DNA of 64,000 bases, from NCBI GenBank assembly GCA_003024785.1, contig PUQB01000529.1:1-64000 (forward strand). The letters are read 5' to 3'. The notes under the pieces are model-generated. The model was not told the DNA's origin. It searched no databases and saw nothing but the letters and a program-made list of their open reading frames with translations. Source of the DNA: Selaginella tamariscina (lineage: Eukaryota; Streptophyta; Lycopodiopsida; Selaginellales; Selaginellaceae). Shown here piece after piece: positions 45,386-62,860 of this stretch; position 1 is the first letter of the stretch, and each line of letters opens with the position of its first letter. Made by a program: the position numbers and the translations under genes.

Positions 45386-48300
45386 GTTCCTAGAACATGC
45401 AACCCTCCATGTTTGTCTTGAGGGCAGTCATGCAAACCTTCACTTCTATCATGCTTACATCAATTGTACGTCTAATTACACCTTGCCAATGCAAACACTA
45501 TGTTTCCTATAGTGAGAGGCATATTAATGCTGCTTGAAACAACCTACGAAGGAAGCATATGAGCCTGTTGAATAAGCGGAAGGAGATTCCATAAAGGTTG
45601 AGGATTGTGTAATCCCGTTCTTAATGCCTTCCCTTGGAGAATGCGGCTCTGCTCTAGTCACCTCTGCCTTGGAGAACATCAGCGATTGTCTGGTTGATGG
45701 AGTCCTCTAAACAATGATACACAATTGCCCCATCTTCAACGTCATCAGCTTTATGTCATTCTTGAACACCAAATTTGTAACTACTTTCCATATCCTCAAC
45801 ATGCTCTTACTGCTATTGAATTGAGTTTCAGTAAAGAGTGATAACTTGTCATAAGTGGCATTCCGAATAATCTTCTCCGTTGCATTACGCTGGCCCATTG
45901 CAGATCATAGTTTGCCTCTTTCAAGGCCCATTTCCCACTGCAAGTCCCTATTTTGTAGTAGTCACTTGAGGGTGTTTTCAGAGTCTGTGTGGTTATGAGT
46001 TGATTGCAAATATATCAATGAAACGAATAGGCATGTGATTTTAAAGTGTCTGTTTAACATCAGTATGGTGTACAATGCGTCTCTGACAACCCGGCATCAG
46101 TCCTTACATCTTTTATACATGGTAGATCTGGTCCGTCCAGATATCGACACCGTGGATTATAAATTTTACGTGTTTGCTTTTACATGGAATTTTTATAATA
46201 TAGCTATATAAATAATTAAATGATATATAATTATACATATATGAATTTATATTTTATGTATAATTTTAAGTTTTATGTATACACCTGTGTATACATATAT
46301 ATCAATTGAAGAAGTTAAACTTAAACTTAAATATTAAAAGTTAAATTTAAAATATATCAAATATTATATATTTAGGATTTCATACATGTGCCATTAAATA
46401 GCATTTGACATATTTGAAATTCTAAATTTAATTCTAGAATTTATAAACATGCTATAGCATGTTTAAATTTATATATTATGTATATAAGTAATATATTAAT
46501 ATGACAAATATGTTATGCTTTATATACGTAAATATATAAAACTTAAAATTTGATATATATATATACAAACACACATATAAATACTTCAAATTTATACATA
46601 AATATATAAATTTATGTATTATGTATAATTTATATTCGTTTAAATATTATATAGGTGCCACATGGGTTTTCTGTATAAGTATTACCTATTACTATCATGT
46701 TTGGAGTTTGCCTAATTCGTATTTAGTTAAAAGAGGAATATATGAGCACCACCTAAGGCTAGGTCATTTAAGTCGTTTGGCTAGTGATGCAGTATAGGGG
46801 GATTCACTCAACTTCACCGTACACACCAAGTGCCTGTACGACATAGAGGGTGATCTGTATGTGTACGTATGGAAAGTTGGAAAAACTCTCTGCCGTATGC
46901 ACGATTAAGGGATTGGGTGAAGTAACAAGTGAAGAACACACATACACATTCCCAGGGCCAGGAAATGAAGAATTAGGGATAGAGTGAGAAGAGGTTTGAT
47001 TTTGATGCTACATCTGTATTCACTCTTAAAAAGATCTTCAAAAGAACTATGAACAGGTACACTTAGACTTCCTCCTTCTATGTGTATCTATAATATGGAC
47101 AGACATGCACTTTAGGATCTCCCACTTCTTCAGATATCCCACTAGTGTTTTAGTGGAGACACACACATGATCTAACCACCCAACAAGCATCACGTTCAGC
47201 ATATCACTTATGCCCCTTTCCATATGAGAGAAGATAAATAAATTAGAAGTGTTTGACCAGAAGAACTAAACATTATATAAATTGAGAACCTTACTTCTTT
47301 TAAAAATTTAGTTTTTTTTAATGTTAAATTTGTACCTTCTGCAACATGTCAAGAGTCAAACAAATTCTTACAATTTTTTTATATATTTTCTAAATCAGCA
47401 TGCATGAATGATATTACTTGCAGAAAAAATATATTTGTATTCAACTAGCTCACACTTACATTAAATATCATAATAGGATAGTCACAAAAACCTTTTTTTT
47501 TGTGCACATATGAGACTTATCTTGGAAAATGTCCTTTTTGATATTAAAAATCTTCTTTGACACCAAGGATTGTACATAATTATTATATAAAAAAAACAAG
47601 AAATATATGTTACATAGTGAAACCTTTAACATTAAAGTCATAAATTTTTTACAATTTAGTTCTAATATAAATATCATATTATCTAACATCTTATATAAAT
47701 ACTTCATTTAACAATCATTATAAATAGTAAACTCACATAATCTATTTAACATCCATTTTTTAAAACTCTACTCATGATTGATTAAAGTCTTTTAAAATAA
47801 CTTTGACATAAAAGATTTTATATAAACAATGGTTGTCTTAAATTTTAAATTCATGTGACCTTGTCTTACCACTTAAATCATAAACCCATGCGACTTTATT
47901 TAATGGTATCTTGAACTCTCTTTTATATATAAAAAACATCATTAAAAGAAGAAGAAAACAAACCTAATACAAGTATTAAAGAAAATCAAATAATGACACA
48001 ATTGAATTAATCAACCTTAAAGTTGTTTAGTCAAAGGCAAAAAAAAAAAAGAAATAACGGTGGTTTAAAGAAGAACAAATGAAAAAATATTAAGTATTAT
48101 GTTAATAAATTAATTTGAATACTTTATGTATAATATAAATAACTAATGTATATATCTACTATAAACGCAGTTATGCATATCATTTTAAATATATGTTTTT
48201 ACATTGTTATATAAATGATGTTTCATGTATGTTTTATACGTAAATCTCATTAGTGAACTTAACATCAATTAATTTGTAATACTTTTTTCATTATGCATAT

Positions 48301-48539
48301 CCTCTTATTTAAATTATAATTACTTTTTAAATCCTATTATAAATAAAATTCTTCACCTATCACAAATTTATTCTCGCAACAAAAATAAAAAATATCATTA
48401 GTATAAAGTAAAAATTATAAACAATATTATTATTTAAGTGAATCTTATGCCAATGTCAATGGCACAATGTCAAATTAAAAGAATATTTACTGTATATTCT
48501 GTATAGTTGCATGCAGAGCACTTCTTAAGTTATACATAA
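45386..48539. other. Decayed, AT-rich DNA without a recognised gene
   Basis: From 45386 to 46140 the sequence is more complex; an open minus-strand stretch (45707-45898) has no recognised domain. From 46150 to 46650 it is AT-rich with TATATA runs. From 46660 to 47240 there is moderately complex sequence without a clear frame. From 47250 to 48539 it is AT-rich. Confidence 0.5.
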
Positions 48540-48587
48540 GTACAGATAAGTTATTGCACAGATCCATGTCCTACACACGAATATCAC

Positions 48588-49125
48588 AAACTCACACACG
48601 CGAATGTGTATACAGTATTTATTATATACACATGCAGTTGATATAAACATACCTAGGCGCCATTTGCATAATTTCTTCATATTAGTAGTGAAAATATACA
48701 GGTCCGTGTATACTATATATGCGTGTATGACAATATGAAGAAACTATAGTAAACATGGTCAAAAACAAATATATAAATGTTTAAATAATTTATAAAAATT
48801 ATATTAAACAAATAAAGGTATCTAAGTATTCTTCAGGAGAATTTAAATAAAAAATCAAACTTTCTAAATAAAACTTTTGTACAATAATTAACTATGAAAT
48901 AAAATTAATTAAGTATGAAAATGATCATTCGTTGTTGTATAATGTACTATCATTATTACAGTGTTTAGTATGGTATTATAATTATTTAGTTTTTACCTCT
49001 CTCTAAGTATATATTAAAAATACTAAGATGTCAAACATACAGATCAAACTTATGTAATAAACGATGAAGTTACAGAACTTTGTAACTCGAACTTATAGGT
49101 ATATTCTCTAAGTCAACATGTGTGT
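48588..49125. repeat. Mosaic of two dispersed repeats
   Basis: 48588-48760 matches 27955-28180 and 48780-49120 matches 4630-4985, both in the same orientation. The two lie next to each other here but far apart elsewhere, so they are separate repeats or parts of a larger element that is intact only here. Confidence 0.75.
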
Positions 49126-51342
49126 CGTTGGTGAATTTAGATATACAAACATACACACGCATACACACCACAGTCTCAATAATATTTTTAAACATATATA
49201 GGACATATAATTATAATGTCAATTAACCATGTTGACATGCACCAAATAAAACTTTGGCTTTTGCGAGTGTCTTCAAGAGCCCCACTTAAGGATATTCCAA
49301 TATCATTATTTGAAATAATATAACTTAAGGATATTCTAATATTATTCTTTAAAATAATACAACTCATTGATATTATTTTTATGAGATTAATTTTTTTTTA
49401 TTAATTAATTTTTATAATAAATCAAGTTACAACTTTGTCCGTAATAAATAATAAATTCCTTTGTTATTATAATTATTTCAAATGCACAGACGTATATACA
49501 GCCATGCATAATTTTGTTAATTTAAATAAGTAGTTTACTACTCTAGAATTTAATTTAAAAGTTTTTATCATTTTTTATAGAATCTACTAGTGCAATTAAA
49601 TAAAAAATTTAAATTAAATTTCGACTTAAAAAGGATGTTCATTTGATTTAATTTAACGAGGCATATTATGTACAACCGCATATATATATTATATGTATGC
49701 ACACACGCATGTACATGTACCTATATCATTACATACATAATCATCTACAGTATTGATAATCTAGCAGATTTTTATGTTTAAGAAAATAACTTAATAAAAA
49801 AAATAACGCATAGATAAACCAAAAGTAACCTTAATCAATCCTCCTCTCCCTGGTTATCTTCTTTATAAAGCTTCACCATGTCATCAATATGCAATAGGCA
49901 CCCCCATAACTATGATTTTATAAATATAAATTAAAAAGACCTTCAAGGTTAATGTATTATATATATTATATATATATATATATATATATGATTTGGTATA
50001 CATAAATTTTCTTAAATACATGTTTTTATCTTTGTTTTTAGTATTTATTAATTAATCAAATTTTAATTAATTATTATTAATACAAAAAGGAGACTAGTAG
50101 CAAATTAATAAGCAGGCAGATTAGTTTATATTATATTTAAAAATCATTAATTAAGTATAATTATTCATACGTTAATTAAATTCCTAAAAATTATGTATGT
50201 TTACATATATGTCATGTATATAGGGACCTGTAGTTTGCCAATGGCTGGCTCGAAAACTCCAGCCTCCAAATTATTCCTCAATGTTAATATTAGCCTAAGT
50301 AGGTATAATATACACATTTGTTATACATGTTTACATCTCATATCTTATATAAGATAAAGTGTTGTATATATATACACATACATACAAACGAATGATTAAG
50401 CATGTAAACATTTAACACTATACCTGGGGCTTGTGTTGCAATACATATTGGTGCAAATTCATGGGTATTACCAGCTCCACTATTACTTCCCAGGTATATA
50501 TATTCTAGTTGTATACATTCACGTGCACACACGCATACATAACTAATAGATACGTAATATCATACATACTTGTATATACAATTGGAGTTATATTATGTAG
50601 ATGTAAACACCTACATAGGTAAAGATATAGGATAATGCATATTCATATATACTTACATTGGTATGTGTATAACCTTATCAGATGACTAGTAAAGAGGCTT
50701 ATGACTTTTAGGTGTTCATAAGCAGCGAGTTGATACACTTATTAAATCCCCACACAAGATCGTAATATAATAGCAACCATAATTTTATCATATCTCTCCT
50801 CTCTCTCTTTCACACACACACCACACACACGTATAGATATATGAATTTACTTTTTTATAGAATTTTTATTAAGTTACCTAACATACTTAAAGCGGTTCTA
50901 TTTAAATAAAAATTAGTTGAATCTAAATATTTTAGGAGTAATTAAAAGTAATTAAAAATTAATTATATAATTTTAATTTTGTTTATATAATTATACATTA
51001 TACAATGTATATCACAAATTGTATTGTGTATTTATATTGATATACAACATAACTTTAATTATAAATGTATTGTAAGTATGATTATCTTAACATTGATTTT
51101 TATAAATGATAATGCCTAAGACCTATTAAATTTTTCATTTCTAATGAGCTTTTTACAAAGTAATATAAGTAAAGAATACCAATTTTACGATAATTCATTG
51201 TTAACAGAAAGCGAAGCTCGTTAATAATATCATTCTTCATAACGATTTGGTTGCATATAAAATGCATGTTAAAATTTAAAAAAATAATACATTATATATT
51301 TTAATGTAATCAGAGCAAGTGGAATAAAATAATCATAAAAAA

Positions 51343-51384
<42 letters not shown>

Positions 51385-51642
51385 TGCTTGATGAAGGCTT
51401 TGGACTTTAAATTTGACGTGCAAAATTGTTCGCAAGGAAGTCCATATAAATATTCTAACATGATTTTGAACGGTTCTTATAGATAAATTCCTCACTTCAT
51501 CTATATGCACTAAGATGCAAGCTTAATATATATGAATATATAAATATATTATATAGTTAAATTAGAAGGTGATGGAGTATTGATTTCAAGTTTAAGCAAA
51601 ATATTACAAAATATTATAGTAATCGTGTATATTTAGGTTTGC

Positions 51643-51674
<32 letters not shown>

Positions 51675-54600
51675 TTATATGTAAACTTCAAAAACAATAA
51701 AACTAGTAAAAGCAATTTGAATTTTATCTTTTTCTAAATTAATAAGTTTTATTATTTTTCAAAGATATTGAACTCTTGCACCGATATACATATACATGAG
51801 ATATATACACACGTTGATTTAACTCCATTAAAACAATAACTTGTTCATACAATATTATACTGATTTATAATTTTAATTTAAATGTAAATGAACACTCTTC
51901 TTAAGGTCATGATTTTTAAGTTCATATACACGCTTGTATTTACGTATGTTATTGTGTGTGCGTGTTTATATTATATATATATAATTGATTAATGTACTTG
52001 CTATTATATTAACTAGTGTAAAACATATTTTATTAATTCAATTCTAATTAATTATAAATTATTTTAAAATACTCAATAGCTTTTATAAATGTTAAAAAAT
52101 GGTTTTAACAAAATTCAAACACTATTTATACGTTATGTGAATTATCTAAATGAGAAAATGTAAAAATATTTATATGCAAACAAAAAAATCAAAGCTGAAA
52201 GTAAAACACAACTTTTTAGTATTTATTGTTTGTGTCTCTCTTTCTATCTATATATATATATATATATATACATTAGACTGTGAATAAATAAAGAATAACA
52301 ACATGTGTAAAAAAAGAAAAACCTCAATAAATATTTAAAACAAAACAAATATTCATGATAATTATCATTTTATCAATTTAATTTAATAAGTAAATGTGTA
52401 ACATGTGTAACAAACTGTATATATATAAAATATTATACACAAAAGACATACACTCACACGTCCTTCTTTTTGCTTTTCATATATCTATATGTATTTTTTA
52501 TATTTTTTATCTTTTTTTTTTAAATAAATCACACGACTTTAATTAATGTTCAAGTTGTGGTCAAATGATTTTTTAACATTTACAAAAGTTGGTAAGCATT
52601 ATTTAAATGTCTTAAATAATGTATAAATAGATCACAATTAAATTAGATTAATAAAAATAAATTTTATACTAGTTACTACATAATAAGCTATATATATACA
52701 ATAATATACTTACACGTACACGTAAATATGAACTTACAAATCTCAACCCTAAGAAAAATTATTTATTTATTATTAAAATTATTGTAAATTATTACAATAA
52801 AATGAACAAATTATTATTTTGATGATTATATCAATGGTCAAATTAATGTGTGTATAAATATATATTTAATCATCATGTAAATGTATATCAATTTAAAAAT
52901 CCAATGTAGTAATAAAGAATTATTAATGTAATAAGGCGATAAAAATCAATTTGCTTTTGTTGTTTTTAATGTATTAAAAATTTACATATAATATATACAT
53001 ATACAAACCTAAATATACATAATAAGACCTATAATTATGATTACATAAATATATATACAAATATATTTATGTATGTACATGTTTACAATTGCGATTAATA
53101 TTATAGTATTTTATTTGACATCTTAACACAATCGACATTCATTTTTTTTATAGTAATGATTTTCACTTGCTAAGATTAATCAATGCTTATATAATGTTAA
53201 TATTATTTTTAATAGCTATAAAATTGTTATTCATTATTGCATGGTTTTAAAAAAAAATATATTTTAACAATATAAATCATTATGAGATAAAAAAGAATGA
53301 AAAAGTGCACGTCTTATTTTTTTCAATATCATTTACAAAAACTATAATATATTTAAATTAAAACATGTATGTAAGTCAACATAAATACACAATATAGTAT
53401 GTGATATTCATTATTTAATATATAATTACACAATATAAATTGTTTATTTAATTTTAATTACTTATAAATTATCTTATAATATTTAAATTTAACCAGCTTT
53501 TAATTAGGTATAATATCTCCACACTACTATTTATATTAGGTAGGTCAACAAAAATCATGTAAAAAGAATAAATATTGCTTTGTATACCTATGTGAGAAAA
53601 AAATAATATTAAATTATATTTATATTACATTATAATTAAAAAAAAAGTCATACTTATTTTATTCTGAAGCTTTTGTAAGACTTTCTTTTTTATAAATATT
53701 ACTATACACAAATATTTATTAATCCATATATATATATATATATATAATATATATATATTACTTTTGATAAAACTAAAGTCTCATCCAATTTGCTTGAAGC
53801 AAATCTAATTTTAACTCATTAAGATCATATATTAATTTGGCAATACTATTCTTCGAATTGTTATATAAATTTTAAAGATCATGAATAACATATTTTATAA
53901 CATCAAGTACAAAATTTTCTGTCTCGGAATAACGATAAGTTATTTTAAAGTATTATATGAAGATGAATAATTAAAATATATGTGTTTTTATAATTCATCA
54001 TCTTTATTTAAATTAAAATATTAAACCATGTCACATTATAATAAAAACATATTCAATATATTATTAATGTTCATGTGATATATTAAGTAAGCATATATTA
54101 TGAGTATGTACGAAATATAAATATTCTATATAATATTATCGTTACATATGATAAAACCATTTATCATATATTTACATAAATATAAATTAGTTTGTATACA
54201 CAACATGTTATTAAATTCAAAAATTGAACTTTTGAAATGTAATTTTGAATATAAAATAAGAACTTTAGACTTCATAATTATATTTATGGATGAAAAAGTG
54301 TAAACATTATAATAGCAACCATGTCAACATTTTTAATGCAACACCAAGAATTAATTTAAATAAGACTTTATATTATTAATGAATAATATAAGTGTAATTA
54401 AATTAAAAAGGGGTAAATATTAATCTTAATTGGTTTAACATGATCACGTACAACATATATTCAAAAGTCACTCCAATAGTAATTCTTAATCAAATAATTA
54501 AGAAAAATGTTAATTGTAAAGACTTTTAATTTAAAAGAATGCACTGACAATTATGTCACATCATACATAATAAAATAAAAAATAATTTATATGAGCTACT

Positions 54601-56239
54601 TTAACATTTAAAAAAATGTAAATCTTAAAAGAACATGAACCTTCACATAATATAAAATAATTAGATAGACTAATAATATATGTATTTCTCGTTATTGAAA
54701 ATAGACATATGCAATCAATTTAAAAAAATGATAAACTTGAATATATTATAAAAAGTTACTGAAAAGAGTAAAATTAAAATTTTAAACTTAATAAATATAA
54801 ATATTGGTGAAATTTATGCTAAATACAAGGTCAATATAATATAAAATGCAATTTATTAAGAACTTTGTAAAAATGAGATAAATATAAAATGTATCATCAT
54901 AAAAAATTTGAAATTAAAATGAATAGAGAAGGGGTCATCATAAAAAAAAAAATTTAAAATTTAAATATGTAACAAATGAAATCATTAGCCAATATGTTTT
55001 ATGCATTACAATCAAATTCACAAAATAAAAAAAAAAATTTACAATGTAAACTATGCAACATAATTATAAAACTAAATATCAACATATATTATCAACTCAA
55101 GAGTCTTAAGAATATCAATGATTTATTAATTTTATTATTTTAAATATTGTGCTAACCAATGTCAAGAAGGATTAAGCAATGATCTTAGTTTTAATAAAGA
55201 CATCCAATCAGTAATGACTGGAGCACATGCCAATTCTGTGTATTTGTCACAGGTAATTAAATATTATTACATGAACGTTCAAGTACTTTTTAATTTCTGT
55301 TAGTTGATTTTGATGTAATTTATAAAATATAACTATATATGTATGCAAATAAACATGATCTTGATAAGCTCCTATAAATTCATATATTTTAAATTCTTGT
55401 ATTACTAATAAGGGTTATCATATTAAAATAACTTATAGGGTTATCATATTAAATGTTTGCAACACTACAATATATGCATGTGATGTACGTCCATATACAT
55501 ACACAAGGTGGTATTATATCTATGTCATTTTGAACTTGGATTCTAACACATAAACATACACTGCTATGCTTCTAATATGCACACCAACATGCACACACGC
55601 ACTTCTAGGTAAAAAAAAATAAATTAATTTGAAATTCTTTATAAAGTATTTAAAAATAAATATAAAACATATAAAAGTAACTTTTAACTTGATTATGGGT
55701 TTTAGATAAATTAAGCATCATTTAAAACCAGAGATATATACTACAATAAAGTTCACTTTTGATTATTTGTTAATTGAAATGTTTTCAATATATATGGACT
55801 TTATCTTGCTGCTCAACGTAACTATATATACATTAAAACCCCAGTATACAAATAAATATTTAAATAATATTGATATTTAGATATTTATCACACATGTAAT
55901 ACAATTTAATTAGACCAAACCTTACCTCAAAACTTAATAAAACATATTATGAGATTTATGATATTGGTATTTTAGAAAACAGAACACACTCAGAAATTGT
56001 AGCCTGTTGTGCAATGTTTATATTAATTAAATAATTTAAAGACATCAGTATAATGTACACCAATAGCATCTGCAAAAACAAGTTTTAATAAATGTAATAT
56101 TTCTATATGCTTGTATGTATGTGTTTGTGTACACATACATACGCATGTACCTAGTTATAAAGCTATTTTTATTATGTAAAGATTGTATATATGCAGTAGA
56201 CACATATACATACGCAAGTTTACATGTGTGTGTATACAA
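49126..56239. other. 7 kb of AT-rich DNA, nearly featureless
   Basis: Dominated by A/T with TA runs (49960-49990, 51342-51380, 52246-52270, 53730-53760). The exception is 50225-50505, where two minus-strand pieces are less AT-rich: one reads LGSNSGAGNTHEFAP and IATQAPG, ends in a donor-like CAG|GTATAG and lies at 50426-50500; the other reads FGGWSFRASHWQTTG at about 50230-50275. They may be relic exons of one unidentified gene. Confidence 0.5.
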
Positions 56240-56286
56240 TTACCAAAGATTAAGTGAAGATATCCATGTAGTTAACTCCTTGTTAA

Positions 56287-58728
<2,442 letters not shown>

Positions 58729-58744
58729 GATTAGGGCGGTCTCA

Positions 58745-59520
58745 TCAAGATTTTTGTTTAAAATCCCCGCGCAAATTAATTTAAATTAATGTTAAGTAAA
58801 CAGTCAAAATACGAATATACTAGGTATGTATCCATAGTCATACAGTGTGTGTTATGTCCATACTGTGTATGTATACAATGTACACACACACACACACACA
58901 CACGCACACACACATATATATATATGGGTACACACATAGACATAGATTTTTATGTGCATGTCTGCGTATCAATATATATGGAAATGTATATATGTTAGAT
59001 CCTGCGGGTCTGTATCAATGTAACGACACCTATACATATATTTCTATTGAAGTTTAGACGTACGTACATATCATACACATATACATGCATTCATTACATG
59101 CATACCATACTTGTATGTGTAACACAGTTGTTCTCACACAAATACGTTCATATAAACATACATACAGAGTGATTTATGTATGCATACATATGTGTACGTG
59201 TGCGTGAATGTATGCACACACACACACACACACATATATATATAACATGTATGTTAAATCATAAGATATTTATGTATGTTTTAGATATTATTTACAACAT
59301 TTCTGTATTATATATATGTATGCATGTATATTCTCAGACAGGCATGGATCTAATCTCTGGTAATTGTTATACACACATATAAACTTGCATGTGTGTATGC
59401 ATATATATATATATGTGTGTGTGTGTGTGTCTTAAAAGCTTTACTAAGTAACTACATGTGTATGTATACATGTATATGTATATAACACACATACATACAT
59501 GATATTACATTTATTAAACC
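58745..59520. other. CA/TA-rich flank of the hydrolase gene
   Basis: Microsatellites (CA runs at 58880-58915 and 59215-59240) and the sequence shared with 5045-5345. I see no exon carrying a plastid transit peptide here. Confidence 0.6.
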
Positions 59521-59925
59521 TTGCTTTATAAGCTCTTATATGATCATGACCCAGTGTTACCGTCGGAGTTGGGTCTACCTTCTCACTTGCCACAAGTTGT
59601 TAATGCTAGCTCTTAGGATCAGTATTTAACAAACATTTTTTCATTGGTCTTAGTGGAGTCTGCAAAACACTTGGACCACAAATAAGTGGGACAACAATGG
59701 CACTACGACTCTCATCATTGTCCACTTGCAAAATACAAGGTGAATGAACTGGTGTTGGTTTGTTTTTCCAAGCTTATGGTGTGTGGTTTAACCAAGAGTT
59801 AGTGAAAGGGACTGTATCGAGTGTTGTGGCAAGTAAGGCCACAAGTTTATGAGGTTGGACATGACATTCAACTTGATCCTCCAAATATTGTACATGTGCA
59901 ACAGTTAAAGCGTTTCATGCAACGG
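59521..59925 (+). mobile_element. Retroelement remnant on the plus strand
   Basis: The end of this stretch reads DPPNIVHVQQLKRFM, which resembles the region after the integrase of Ty3-type polyproteins (an F-x-V-x-x-L-K-like block). It is an old, broken fossil, and an LTR of another family has inserted at its right edge. Confidence 0.4.
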
Positions 59926-61152
59926 TGTCAGAATTTTAACTTGGAGGGTTAACACGTGGCCGCCAAGTGGCCTTCTAACGTCAATTCCTTGTGTGAGCAA
60001 TGTTAAGTCTTCCAAGACAACCCTAAGAGTCTAACTGAGATGCCTAGTTAAACACAAGACTTAAAGTCTTACCTTAAGTCCCCTAAATGACCATCCCCTA
60101 AACCCTAAGGGATTACCCTAAGTCCCCTATACTGACCATCCCCTAAACCCTAAGGAATAACTTGAGTAGACTTTAGGATCCTTTCCCAGTAGATTTAGAC
60201 AAAGCTCATACCCTAACTTTATTGAGGAGATGTACCTTATACATACCCTCATGACAAAGCTAAGGCATTATCAATTACCCCTTGAGGAATCACCCTCATT
60301 CAGGTGTACAACCTTTTTAGGGCGACAAGGGGTACCCTAAACCACAACTAACCCTTGAGGGTATGGCATTAATTACCACAAATGTGGTTACTAAATGCCA
60401 ACTCTAAAACCCCTCAGTGAACCCTTAAGTAATGTGAATATATCAAATAAGATCCCATGCCCATAGTTGGACAAGGACATGAATGTGCCTTGCTTGGCTA
60501 TAAGTGCTACACCTAGCTTGACGTAGAGAAGAAGGCTAGAGACAAGTCTCAACCTTTACCTTTTGGAACATGCATTCCAACAAGACCTCCCAAACATGGA
60601 TTCGCCAATGTTAAGGGTAAGCTACCCCGAAGGTGGGGCACAATAAAGGGTTGTACCTTAACAACACAAGTTAAAGCTTACACCGGCAAAAGAGCAACGA
60701 ACTTAGTCATGAACCCAAGAGCTTTCCTACATGTACTACTTAATATATGTTGACAGAGCGCTCCCCCCCCTCATTTTCCTGTTTGCATAAGTGGGTTGGC
60801 ATGAAATCTCATTCTTAAAAGGAATATACCTGGTGAGTTAATTAGTGATCCATTAACCCCTAAACCCTAACCTGTCAAAACCTAGGGGTATTTCTAAACA
60901 TATCTGACATGTCGAACTTACCAAAATTAACCATTAACCCAACCGGGACACAAAAAACGAAGATAAGAGATTTTAAAGGTAAATGTTACCTTCGCTTAGA
61001 ATTTCTTGCGATACTTAAGGATAGCTGGCCGGACTATCCCTAAACACCTAAGTGCAATAAGCGGCGCTGTTTCTCACTACATATAGGGCTTATTAATATA
61101 GTTCGGTAGGTAACAACAATTAATGTTCAAAATAAAGAGAAGTACTATGACA
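59926..61152 (-). mobile_element. Solo-type LTR, reverse orientation
   Basis: Starts TGTCAGAATTTTAAC and ends ACTATGACA, the complement of the ends of the LTRs at 11.4 and 16.6 kb. Flanks are AACGG and AATGG, a likely diverged 5-bp duplication. Neither a primer-binding-site-like sequence nor a purine tract adjoins it, so it is best read as a solo LTR left by recombination, shorter than the 1.6-kb copies. Fossil. Confidence 0.75.
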
Positions 61153-61900
61153 AATGGGGTCATGAATAAGTTGTGCCACCTACAAATTCACCAGTGCTTC
61201 TTCCTAATGTTCCTTCAGGTCAGGGATCATTTACTAAAGAACCCTAACCACTTTCCATCCTTACAAGATGAGGGGATGATGTAAGGTCCACATGTACAAC
61301 TGCATGCACACATACTATTATTAGCATAGTGAGATTTTGATAATCGTTGGATTGGTTTTAATCTAGACCACTCGCTCTTGTATATAAGCTAGGGTTTTGG
61401 ACTAATACGATATACACATTTTTATATTCCGAGCTTTCACAAGTGTAATTAAAAATGTAGTATTTACAAACTTTGTTTCAACCCACCAATAAGATTAAGA
61501 ATTTGCAAAAGAAAGGTGGTGAAGTTCCAATGACATAAGCATATCAAAGAGACGGGTAGATAACCATCCTAATCTGAATGTTGACATTCAAGGTAAGCCT
61601 TCAAATCCACAATCAACTTTTTGAACTTTTTGCATCTTATTCAAAGAAGGTAAATCTAACTCTGCACCTTGCAAACACTAATGTCAAGTACAATAACTAC
61701 TAATGATATTGAATCCTCATCAAGAAAATTTACTAATGTTGGAATAACTGGCTCCTCTAGAACAAAAAGAGAGAGAGAAGATGGAAGAGGAGCTTAAGAA
61801 AGAGCATTAGCATAAGTCATGAATTCCTTGGGTGATGAGCAACCTCGAAGTCGTAAATCTGAAACTTCAAGGCCCATTGAGCAGTATAATCAACCAAGTT
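61153..61900. mobile_element. Probable retroelement-derived sequence
   Basis: Continues from the solo LTR with patches that look coding-derived (for example 61175-61300) and a K/E-rich patch near 61760-61810. No domain can be named with confidence. Confidence 0.35.
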
Positions 61901-61903
61901 TTT

Positions 61904-62860
61904 CTACTTCAACAACAAAGTGACTACAACATGATCACATTTCAATAGTATCTGAGAATCATGCAAGTAAGCATGGAGCTTCTCAATATCCCAAATTGCT
62001 GCTAGACACTCCTTCTTTATTGTATAGTAGCTCACCTCTACTAGCTGCAACGTACAACTAATGTAAGTAATGGGATGACGTTGACCATGCACACTTGTAC
62101 TCTCCTGCATCAACACGCCCTTAAGACCAATGTTAGAAGCATACATGCACAAGATGAAGGGACGAATGTAATCAGTGTACACCAAAACTGGAGGAGTTAT
62201 TAATAACTTCGTAAGATCTGCAAATGCCTACCTACAATTGTTAAACTAGACAAGAGATGATGTTTGACGACTTCAGCAACGTCCGCAATGGTGCAATACA
62301 ATCCGAAAGATGATTCACAAAATAATCAAGATATTATACCTTGCTAAAAAGTGTTGCACATTATTTACACACTTCGACGTAGGGAACTTCAGAACTACAA
62401 TAAGTTTATCAGGATTGACTTGCAAACCTTCATGGGAAATGCAAGAGCCACTGCATCAAGACCTTCCATTGCAGCTGTGCCAACCGAACATTGTTTGTTG
62501 CCAAGGCCTTTACCATGAAAATGGAGGACGCCAATCGTGATAACGTCGGCAATGCTAATAAGTGTGTCCAATCTCATCACACGCCCAACAATGGACTGCA
62601 CATCCATGTCCATGGGCCCAACCTTGTGTTGGTACACGAGCAACGGCAATATCAATTTCCATCGGAGCATGACCATCTCCAACAATGAAATAGAACTAGA
62701 GAATGTGAAGCTGCAAGTTGGAGAGGCGATGTCTCATATCGTTGTGCCAGTTGCAAAGCATCATCAAGAGTCATTGGAGCTAGTGCATGCACAAGCCCCA
62801 CAAGGTCTTAATAAAGTGTTGACCACAACATACCTAACTTGATGCTGTCTGACATGTTAA
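61904..62860 (-). mobile_element. Ty3-type retroelement fossil with RNase H region
   Basis: On the minus strand 61904-62185 shows the RNase H hallmark of Ty3/gypsy polyproteins: FILCMYASNIGLKGVLMQ, PITYISCTLQ, and YYTIKKECLAAIWDIEKLHAYL. Upstream (62395-62685) is a patch that may derive from the gag-protease part. It is incomplete and broken; no LTRs of its own were identified. Confidence 0.75.
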
